From Flavobacteriales bacterium (GTDB taxonomy: Bacteria; Bacteroidota; Bacteroidia; Flavobacteriales_F; PHOS-HE28): 64,000 nt of DNA. The stretch is from contig JADJQW010000002.1 in the NCBI GenBank assembly GCA_016712535.1, positions 310,001-374,000 of the forward strand, written 5' to 3'. Both the position numbers and the translations under genes were made by a program. A model generated the notes under the pieces. That model ran no database searches. It was given only the letters and a program-made list of their open reading frames with translations, and was not told where the DNA came from. Positions 42,018 through 51,700 of this stretch are shown piece after piece (the stretch's first letter is position 1; every line of letters starts with the position of its first letter).

Positions 42018-45000
42018 CTAACGGTGCAACGGCAGCTCCACGAAGAAACGCGTGCCTTGGCCCTCATCGCTCTCGAACCACACGCGGCCACCGGCCTGCT
42101 CCACCATGCGCTTCACCATGGCCAAGCCCAGCCCCATGCCGCTGCTCTTGGTGGTGAAGCTCGGGGTGAAGATGCGGTCACGCGCTTCCGTCGGGATCCC
42201 TGCGCCATTGTCGCGCACTTCGATCCGCGCCCGTGATACCTCGCGCCGTGCGATCACATCGATGCGGCCATCATGGTCCTCGGGCATGGCTTGCACGGCA
42301 TTCTTGAGCAGGTTGTTCAGCACGCGCAGCATGTGCTCACGATCGGCCAGCACGGGCAACGGGCCTTCTTCCTGATGCGTGATGGCGATGCCCGGCGAAG
42401 CATGGAATACGTCCACGGCGGCGCGCACCACTTCGCACAGGTCGAGCTCGGTGGGCGACGCGGCGGGCATCTGCGCGAATTGCGAGAAGGCCGAGGCCAC
42501 GCCGTTGAGCGTATCGATCTGCTCCACCATGCTCTTCGCGAAGCGGTCGACGCGCTCCTTCGCGTCCGGGGCCTTCGGATCGAAGGTGTATTGGAAGTGC
42601 TGGATGCCGAGCTTCATCGGTGTGAGCGGGTTCTTCACCTCATGCGCCACTTGCCGCGCCATCTCCCGCCACGCGCTTTCCCGTTCACTGCGCGCCAGGC
42701 GCTCAGCGCTCTCACGCAGTTCTTCCACCTTCTGGTTGTAAACGGCCACCAGCTCGCCCACCTCATCGTTGCCCCGGTAATGGATGGGCTGATTGCTGCC
42801 GCGCAGGGCGACGCGGGCCAGTGCGCGCTTGAGCACATCGAGGGGCCGCGTGGTCCAGTTGCTGATGAAGACCGCGAGCAGCACGCTCAGCGCGAAGAGC
42901 AGCACGAAGAGGTTCACAACCGCCACCAGCAGTTGCGCTCGCTCTTCCGATTGCTGTGCTTGGTCGGCGAAGCTGGGCAGCGCGAGGAAGGCTTGCCCCT
43001 TGCCCTTGCTGTCGAGAACCGGCAGATAGGCCGTTCTGAAGCCTGCCGTGCCCACGCGCTCCTGGTGAACGAAGGCGCTCTGCTGCCGGATGGCCAGGCG
43101 GGCATAGGCGCTGTGGTCCATGCGGGGGCCGAGCAGTCCTTGCGAGAGCATCTGCGGCCGCGTTGATGCCAGCCAGCGTCCGTCGGGCGCATACAGTGTG
43201 AGATCGGTGAAGTAGGCGTTGCCGAGCTGGCTGAGCAGATAGTTCAGGTAGCCGGCGTAAGCATCGCTATCGATGCGCTCATCGCCGATCCGACGGCGCA
43301 ATTCCTCGCTCACGGCCCGCGCCTTGTCCAGGGAGGCGTTGGCTTCGCGCTCCTCGAACTGGCGCGTGAGCAGGCGCTGCGACCCGATCCCGAAGAACAT
43401 GAGGCCCGTGATCGCAAAGAGCACCAGTGCCGCGCGCACCTTGGTGCCGATGCCGAGGTCCGGCAAGGTGCCGGTGAGCGCCGCGTGCGCGCCGAGCGCG
43501 ATCAGCATCAGGAGCCCGAACAGCGTGAAGAGGTAACTGAAGGTGGTGATGCGGTCCAGGAAGGTGCGGTGGGGCAGGCCGAGCACCATCACCACGTTGC
43601 CGCCCACGGCTTTCGCCAGGAAATCCTGGCCACTCTCCACATACCACAGCTCATCGTCTAAGGCGCGGCTCCACCGCTGCGGGTGCGATACGGGACCGCG
43701 GCGGTCCATGAGGAGTCCATTGACGTAGCGAGCCTGCGAGTAGCGCTCTGTGCGTCGCGCGAGCTCATCCGTGCCCGCGAGCAGGAGGTCGGGGAACCCG
43801 GCGCCTTGCGAGAGCGAGCGCGGCTTCAGCTCCAACACGAGCTGGGCGGGCGGCGCACTGTCATGGGGCATGATGGCGATGCGCGCATGGTAATACAGCT
43901 CCCCGCCGATCCGCTCGTCCACGAAAAGGTCAGGCATGTCGCTGATGCCTGCAGGGAAGGCCGCCGAATCAACCGTGAAGCCGAGCGGCGCATCGAGGTC
44001 GGTGGCGCAGCGGAGCTCACCTTGGGGATCGTAGCCGAAGAGGCGCAGGTCATAGCGCTCCCAATACCCGCTGAGGTGCGGCTGCTTCACGAGCTTCTCC
44101 AAGTCGTTGGGGTCACAGTATTCGCCGCTGGAGAAGAGGCGATAGAGATTCAGGTCGCGGCGGATGGCAGGTGCGCTGTCGCGGAAAAGCTGCTCAAGCA
44201 CTGGGTCCTCCCGCATAGCAAGGCGCTCAGCGAGCACGGAGCGCTCATTGCGCTCGCGTTCGCCCATGTGCTTGGCGATGATGTGCGTGCTGGTGCCCGC
44301 GAGGACAGTCAACAGGAGCACGCCTTGCAGGAAACCGAAGGCCAGCGCCCGCCCGACAAGGAAGATCGCCATCCCGGCCAAAGGCCATAGGAAGAGAACA
44401 GTATCACGCACGCCGGATAGATGATGCACCAGGATTGAGGCACCAGCGGCCAATAGAGCCGGACCCGCGAGCCGGCGAACGGTGCCCGGCGCGAGAAGCC
44501 TCGTCGCGGCCAATGCGGTCAAGCACCATCCCGCCATCAACAGGGCCACCACCAACAAGGCCACCGCCCCGAAGGCCCCAAGGCCCTGGATATGATACAG
44601 GTCCAGATCGATGGTGCTGCTGCCCACCAGCCCGATGGTGAGCCAAGTGACGGCAGCCGCCTGAAAGAGCGGGATGCTCAGCACAATGAAAGTGGTCACC
44701 CGATTCGGGTTAAATCCGATCGGACGCGCAGCGTGTAGGGCGAATAGGGAACCGAGGCCCAATAGGGCTGAATTGATGACCAGGTCCCCAAGGGACGGGA
44801 ACCACCAGCCTGTGGCGTACACGGCCGGGTCGAAGAGCGGCCAGCGATCGAAGGGCGCGGAATGGCCGAAGGCGAGCGAGAGCCAGCGCAGCAGGACCAG
44901 GCCGGCGATGAACACCGCGACGGCCAGCAGTCTTCTCCGGTTCAGCAGCAGCCCGCAGGCCTTCCACAAGGCAGCGATCAATAGAACGGAAGCGCAAGCG

Positions 45001-45593
45001 ATGAGCGCGGCGCGCCACCATAACCAGGCCCCGAGCTCCATGGCGCCGTCGCGCCAGGCCACGCGGAGCGGTGCTGTGGTGGCACCGGCCCCGATATCAA
45101 CCCCAGGCCGAGCAAAGGGCACGGCCATCAGGCCCTCAGCTGCGCCCAAGGATGGATGGAAGCCCTCACGGAGGTATCGGTTCTGTACACGCGGCGCGCT
45201 CCAGACTGGCCGCCCGGCCTTGACCATCATGCTGCCGATGCGCACGGACGCAAGCAGTCTTACTCCTTGACCCGGTTCCCCGTATCCGTTCAGGTCGCCT
45301 GACCAAGCCATCAGGCTATCGTCCACCTCGACATGGATCAGGGTGCCAGTCCGCTCCCGCTCCTTTTCGAGCAGCTCCGCCTGCCGATCCATCCAAGCCC
45401 CGGGGCCCAAGGATGACACGAGGCGGGCTTGCTCTTCCACCAGCGCATTCAACTCATTCTGGGCTGCCTCGATGCGATGTTCCAATCGCGCGGCAGCCGC
45501 GCTCAGTCGCGTTTCTGGGTCAGGCTCATCGATCAGCACCGCGAGGGTGGCGAAAAGAGCGCCCAGCAGCAACAGGAGCAGTGGACGGGACAT
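42018..45593 (-). CDS. Very large membrane-bound sensor histidine kinase, NtrY-like core
   Basis: 1,191 residues. An N-terminal signal/anchor and coiled coil (about 1-70) precede an extracytoplasmic region, then a block of seven or more membrane segments (about 180-420), a second extracytoplasmic region (about 430-640), a further pair of segments flanking a sensor-like domain (about 780-870), a HAMP-like linker (NWTTRPLDVLKRAL), and the kinase core. The phospho-acceptor is H984 in VAHEVKNPLTPMKLG; the ATPase domain has NNLLKNAVQAM (N box), DNGAGI (G1), FTPSFTTKSSGMGLGL (F and G2). The core resembles NtrY. No response regulator is adjacent, so it is an orphan here. The start at 45593 begins at the membrane anchor; the longer frame to 45680 is unlikely. 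Confidence 0.88.
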   Translation of the reverse strand: MSRPLLLLLLGALFATLAVLIDEPDPETRLSAAAARLEHRIEAAQNELNALVEEQARLVSSLGPGAWMDRQAELLEKERERTGTLIHVEVDDSLMAWSGDLNGYGEPGQGVRLLASVRIGSMMVKAGRPVWSAPRVQNRYLREGFHPSLGAAEGLMAVPFARPGVDIGAGATTAPLRVAWRDGAMELGAWLWWRAALIACASVLLIAALWKACGLLLNRRRLLAVAVFIAGLVLLRWLSLAFGHSAPFDRWPLFDPAVYATGWWFPSLGDLVINSALLGLGSLFALHAARPIGFNPNRVTTFIVLSIPLFQAAAVTWLTIGLVGSSTIDLDLYHIQGLGAFGAVALLVVALLMAGWCLTALAATRLLAPGTVRRLAGPALLAAGASILVHHLSGVRDTVLFLWPLAGMAIFLVGRALAFGFLQGVLLLTVLAGTSTHIIAKHMGERERNERSVLAERLAMREDPVLEQLFRDSAPAIRRDLNLYRLFSSGEYCDPNDLEKLVKQPHLSGYWERYDLRLFGYDPQGELRCATDLDAPLGFTVDSAAFPAGISDMPDLFVDERIGGELYYHARIAIMPHDSAPPAQLVLELKPRSLSQGAGFPDLLLAGTDELARRTERYSQARYVNGLLMDRRGPVSHPQRWSRALDDELWYVESGQDFLAKAVGGNVVMVLGLPHRTFLDRITTFSYLFTLFGLLMLIALGAHAALTGTLPDLGIGTKVRAALVLFAITGLMFFGIGSQRLLTRQFEEREANASLDKARAVSEELRRRIGDERIDSDAYAGYLNYLLSQLGNAYFTDLTLYAPDGRWLASTRPQMLSQGLLGPRMDHSAYARLAIRQQSAFVHQERVGTAGFRTAYLPVLDSKGKGQAFLALPSFADQAQQSEERAQLLVAVVNLFVLLFALSVLLAVFISNWTTRPLDVLKRALARVALRGSNQPIHYRGNDEVGELVAVYNQKVEELRESAERLARSERESAWREMARQVAHEVKNPLTPMKLGIQHFQYTFDPKAPDAKERVDRFAKSMVEQIDTLNGVASAFSQFAQMPAASPTELDLCEVVRAAVDVFHASPGIAITHQEEGPLPVLADREHMLRVLNNLLKNAVQAMPEDHDGRIDVIARREVSRARIEVRDNGAGIPTEARDRIFTPSFTTKSSGMGLGLAMVKRMVEQAGGRVWFESDEGQGTRFFVELPLHR

Positions 45594-45617
45594 AGAGCGC
45601 TGGCGTGGAGGGATGCG

Positions 45618-45625
45618 CCAAAGTA
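45618..45625 (-). promoter_or_regulatory. -7-like element of the histidine kinase
   Basis: Minus-strand TACTTTGG, one mismatch from TAnnTTTG, 24 nt before the ATG. The rest of the 194-bp gap up to 45787 shows no recognisable gene or promoter for the giant gene. Confidence 0.3.
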
Positions 45626-45787
45626 CGGGGGTAGGTATGGCCATTCCTCTTCGACCATCACCAGGCCCCGGGCACAGCACGGCTCAGAAGCTGGCGACAG
45701 GCGGGCGCGGCTCGTCGACGAACGAACCCCGCTGGCCGGTCTGCGTAGAACGGCACCGGCCCGCCACTCACGGGCTGACCTTATCGA

Positions 45788-48700
45788 ATGAAAAAGGCAC
45801 TGCTCTTAGTGCTTGGACTGCTCCTTACCGGGCTCATCCAGGCACAGACGGGGACCGAGTTCTGGATGGCTCCGCCCGATGTCACCCTTCGGCACAACAT
45901 GCCTGGGGATGAGCCGATCTTCCTGAACGTGACCACGGGCAATGCGGCCGCGACCGTCACGGTTTCGCAGCCCGCCAACCCGGCCTTCAATGGAGGCAGC
46001 CCGATCGTGCTCAACGTGCCGGCCAATTCGGCCGTGCGCCACAACATGACGGCGCTGAAGGCCCAGTTGGAGACGCGCCCAACCAACAGCATCCGTAACA
46101 CCGGCCTTCGGATCCAATCCACGGCCAACATCACCTGCTATTACGAATCGAGCAATACGAACAACCCGGACATCATGGCGCTCAAGGGCGCCAACGGCCT
46201 GGGCACCGAGTTCTACATCCCGCTGCACAAGCACGCCCCCTTCTACAACCACAGCTTCGTTCCGAACAACGCAGACCTCGCCTTCGCTTCGTTCGATATC
46301 GTCGCAACCGAGAACAACACCAACGTGCTGATCTATTCACCGGTAGCGGTGGATGGCCACCCGGCGCTGACGCCTTGGACGGTCACGCTCAACGCGGGCC
46401 AGACCTATTCAACGGCGAACACCACGCCTGCCACGCACACCGATCCCATGACGCACCCCTCGGGTGCTGTGGTGCTTTCGGACAAGCCGGTCGCGGTCTC
46501 CATCAAGGATGACTCGAACCACAACCCTTCGGGCGGCTGCTATGACCTGATGCTCGACCAGATCGTGCCGGTGAACATCCTGGGCACGGAGTACGTGGCG
46601 GTGAAAGGCGCACTGAACAACAACGGCGACGAGTCGCTCTTCGTGATGGCCGTGCAGAACAACACGCAGGTCTTCATCGATGGCAGCGCAACGCCGGTGG
46701 CCACGCTCTTCGCAGGGCAGTACTACCGCCACGACATGGATTACCTGGCGGGCGCGGCCAACAACGCCACATTGGTCACGGGCTCGAAGCCGCTCTACGC
46801 CATCCACGTCACCGGTTTCGGCTGCGAGCAGGGCATGGCGATCCTGCCTCCGCTCAATTGCGCGGGCAGCACGCAGCTCAGTTTCACGCGATCCACCTCA
46901 GAATCGTTCTTCTTGAATCTGCTGGTGCGGAATGGATCTCAGAACGACTTCGTGGTGACGGGACCCGGTACGGCGACGATACCGGGTTCTGCCTTCCAAG
47001 CGGTTCCCGGAACGGGAGGCCAATGGATGGCCGCTCGGATCCAATACAACACCACGCAGGTGCCGGTGAACCAGGCCTTCATCGTGACCAACACCTCCGA
47101 TGTGTTCTCGCTCGCGATCATCAACGGCGGGGCATCATCGGGCTGCCGCTACGGTTTCTTCTCGGAGTTCGCCGGGCAGATCAACGTGAGCGCCGGTGCG
47201 GACCAGACGCGCTGCGCGAATGAGACGGTATCGCTCACTGGAACGGTCTCCGGCGGAAGCACCACGGGGATCTGGACCACCAACGGCAGCGGCACCTTCA
47301 CTCCAAGCCCCACCTCACTGAATGCCACCTACGAGCCCAGCATCGGCGACCTCGCGATCGGCAGCGTGACCCTGACCCTGACCTCCACCGGCCCTTGCAC
47401 ACCGTCGAGCGATCAGATGGTGGTGACCTTCTCGCCCCTGCCGATCCCCGATGCCGGACCGGATCGGTCGGTGTGCCTCAACAACACCACCGTGCAACTG
47501 GCGGGCAGCGTGCTGAATGCTGTCGGTGGCGTATGGACCACGGCCGGCAGCGGGAGCTTCCTTCCCAGCAACAGCAACTTGAACGCCACCTACACGCCCT
47601 CGGCAGCAGACCTGCTCGCGGGCCAGGTGTGGATCCGCTTGACATCCACGGGCAACGGCGTTTGCCAGGCGGTGATGGACAGCCTGCTCGTGACCTTCAC
47701 GCCTGCGCCCACCGTGAATGCCGGCTCCGCGATCACGCGCTGCGCGAACAATGCGGTGGCGCAGCTGAACGGCTCGTTCACCGTGGCCACAGGCGGCATC
47801 TGGAGCGGCGGCGCGGGATCCTTCGATCCCAGCACCACCAACATGTCGGCGCAATACACGCCCACTGCGGCCGAGATCGCAAACGGAAGCGTGACGCTCA
47901 CGCTCACCACCACGGGCAACGGCACCTGCAATGCGGTGAGCAGCAATGTGACGATCAGCTTCACGCCGGCTCCTGTGGTGAATGCCGGTGCGCCGGTATC
48001 GGTGTGCGCGAACAACGCGCAAGTGTCGCTGAGCGGATCGGTGACCAATGCCTCGGGCGGCATCTGGAGCGGCGGCACCGGCACATTCACGCCGAACAAC
48101 ACCACGCTCAACGCCACCTACACGCCTTCTGCCGCTGAGATCGCCGCAGGCAATTTGACGCTCACGCTCACAAGCACCGGCAATGGCAACTGCCTGCCTG
48201 TTTCGAGCGATCGCGTGATCACCTTCACGCCCGCACCCACGGTGAATGCCGGCCCCAACGGAACGGTATGCGCGAACAACAGCGCGATCACCCTTGCGGG
48301 TTCTTTCACCGGCGCAACGGGTGCCGTGTGGAGCGGCGGCACGGGCACTTACAGCCCGAACAGCACCAGCATGAACGCGGTGTACACGCCGAGCCCGGCG
48401 GAGCGCGCCGCCGGAACGGTTACGCTCACGCTGACGACGGTCGGGAATGGCACCTGCAACGCTGAGAGCGCACAGGTCACCTACACCATCACGCCGGCGC
48501 CAACGGTGAATGCCGGTCTCGATCGGGTGGTGTGCGCGAACAACGCAGCGGTGACCCTGAACGGCAGCTTCACCGTGGCCACGGGCGGCGTGTGGAGCGG
48601 TGGCGCAGGCACCTTCGACCCCAGCACCACCAACATGAACGCGACCTACACGCCCACGGCGGCGGAGATCGCGAACGGCAGCGTGACGCTCACGCTAACC

Positions 48701-51700
48701 AGCACGGGCAACGGGGGCTGCGTTGCGGTGGGTGATCAAATGACCATCAGCTTCACCCCAGCACCAGTGGTGAATGCGGGTGCTCCGGTATCGGTGTGCG
48801 CGAACAACGCAGCGGTGACCTTGAACGGCAGCGTGACCGGTGCGACCGGTGGCGCCTGGAGCGGTGGTGCGGGCATCTACAACCCGGACAACACCACGCT
48901 GAATGCGACCTACACGCCCACTGCTGCCGAGATCGCAGCAGGCACCTTGACCTTGACGCTGACGAGCACGGGCAACGGCACCTGCAACGCGGTGAGCAGC
49001 AACCGCGTGATCACCTTCACGCCTGCACCGGTGGTGAATGCCGGTCCGAATGGAACGGTGTGCGCGAACAACAGCGCGATCACCCTCGCGGGCTCCGTGA
49101 CCGGTGCCTCCGGTGGAGCCTGGAGCGGCGGTGCGGGCACCTACTCGCCGAACAATGCAACGCTGAATGCGACCTACACGCCCACCGCCGCCGAACGCGC
49201 TGCGGGCAGCGTGACGCTCACGCTCACCAGCACCGGCAACGGCACCTGCAATGCCGTGAGCGATCAAGTGCTTTGGACCATCACGCCTTCGCCGACCGCG
49301 AATGCCGGCGCCACGCAGACGCTCTGCGCGAATAACCCCGTCGCCACGCTGAACGGCAGCTTCACCGTCGCGACCGGTGGCGTTTGGAGCGGCGGCAACG
49401 GCAGCTTCAGCCCCAGCACCACGAACATGAACGCGACTTACACGCCCACGGCGGCGGAGATCGCGAACGGCAACGTGACGCTCACGCTCACCACCACGGG
49501 CAACGGTTCGTGCAACGCGGTGAGCAGCAACGTCACCTTGAACTTCACGGCGGCGCCGGTGGTGGATGCGGGCGCTCCGGCCACCTTCTGCGCGAACAAC
49601 GCCAACATCGCCTTGAATGGCAGCGTCACCGGGGCCACCGGCGGCGTTTGGAGCGGCGGCTTGGGCAGCTTCACGCCGAACAACACCACCCTCAATGCCA
49701 CCTATTCGCCGACCGCTGCGGAGATCGCGGCAGGTACCTTGACCTTGACGTTGACGAGCACGGGCAACGGCAATTGCATCGCTGTTTCCGACAGCCGCGT
49801 GATCGCCTTCACGGCAGCGCCCACGGTGAATGCCGGTGCGAACGGAACGGTGTGCGCCAACAACGCCACCATCAGCTTGAACGGCAGCGTGACCGTTGCC
49901 ACCGGCGGGATCTGGAGCGGTGGCACGGGCACCTTCACTCCGAGCAACAGCACGCTGAACGCCACCTACACGCCCAGCGCTGCTGAACTCACCGCAGGCA
50001 CGGTGACGCTCACGCTCACCACGGTGGGCAATGGCAACTGCTCGCCGGTGAGCGCGAACGTGACCTATGCGATCACGCCGGCACCAACGGTGAATGCCGG
50101 CGCGGATCAGACGCGCTGCGGCAACAATGCCAGCACGACCCTCAATGGCAGTTACACCGTGGCCACCGGTGCCATCTGGAGCGGCGGCGCAGGCAGCTTC
50201 TCGCCGGGCGCCACCAGCGTGAATGCCGTGTACACGCCGACCGCAGCAGAGATCGCCAACGGCAGCGTGACCCTCACGCTGACCACCACCGGTGCCGGCA
50301 CTTGCGTGCCGGTATCGGATGACATGACGATCAGCTTCACGCCCGCGCCCACGGCCAATGCCGGTGCGCCGCTCACGCTCTGCGCGAACAATGCCAGCGT
50401 GGCCCTGAATGGCAGCGTGACCCTCGCCACCGGCGGCGTTTGGAGCGGCGGCTTGGGCACCTTCAGCCCGAACAACACCTCGCTGAACGCGACCTACACG
50501 CCAACGGCTGCGGAACTCGCGAACGGCACCCTTACGCTGACCCTGACCACTACGGGCAACGGTACCTGCAATCCAGCCACCAGCGACCGCGTGATCACCT
50601 TCACGCCTGCACCGGTAGTGAATGCCGGCATCGGCGGAACGGTGTGCGCGAACAACAGCGCCATCGCCCTGAACGGTTCCGTTGCCGGCGCCACGGGCGG
50701 CGCATGGAGCGGCGGCACGGGCACTTACAGTCCGAGCAACACCGCCTTGAACGCGGTGTACACGCCCAGCGCCGCTGAACGAGCTGCGGGAAGCGTGACT
50801 CTGACATTGACCTCCACAGGCAACGGACTGTGCAATCCGGTGAGCAGCCAAGTGACCTGGACGATCTCGCCGCCGCCGACCGTGAACGCCGGCCCTGCGC
50901 AGACGCTTTGCTCGAACAATCCGGTTGCGACCCTCAGCGGAGGCTTCACTGTGGCCACGGGAGCGATCTGGAGCGGCGGGTCGGGCAGCTTCTTCCCGAG
51001 CAATACCAACATGAACGCGACCTACACGCCCACGGCGGCAGAGATCGCGAACGGCAGCGTCACCTTGACGCTCACCACCACCGGCAATGGCCTGTGCAAT
51101 GCGGTGAGCAGCAACGTCATCCTGAGTTTCACACCATCGCCCACAGCGAATGCAGGTGCTGATGCTTCGCTGTGCGTGAACAACCCCACGGTGAGCCTGA
51201 ATGGCGCCGTGACCGTGGCAACAGGCGGTCTCTGGAGCGGCGGTGCGGGATCCTTCACGCCGAACAACACCACGCTCAACGCCACCTACACGCCCACACC
51301 AGCGGAACTCGCAGCGGGCACCTTGACGCTCACGCTCACCACCACGGGCAACGGCACCTGCAACGCGGTATCGAGCAGCCGTACCATCACCTTCACGCCA
51401 GCGCCGATCGTGAGCGCGGGGAGCAATGGAACGGTATGCGCGAACGCACCGCTGATCAGCTTGAACGGCAGCGTGAGCGGCGCCACCGGCGCGATCTGGA
51501 GCGGCGGCGCGGGCACCTTCACGCCGAACAGCACCACGCTCAATGCGACCTACATGCCTACAGCTGCGCAGATCGCTGCGGGCACGGTAACCCTCACCTT
51601 GACTTCTGCCGGCAACGGCAATTGCAATGCGGTGAGCAGCAATGTCACATTCAGCATCACGCCTGCACCCACGGCCAATGCGGGCAGCAACCTCACGCTC

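Noticed and set aside
48695..50851. 718-residue open frame antisense to the giant repeat gene
   Set aside because: It merely mirrors the repeat: Arg/Gly/His/Ala-rich, no domain, open because the 264-bp unit lacks antisense stops in that frame. Shorter antisense frames of about 87 residues recur at the same period.
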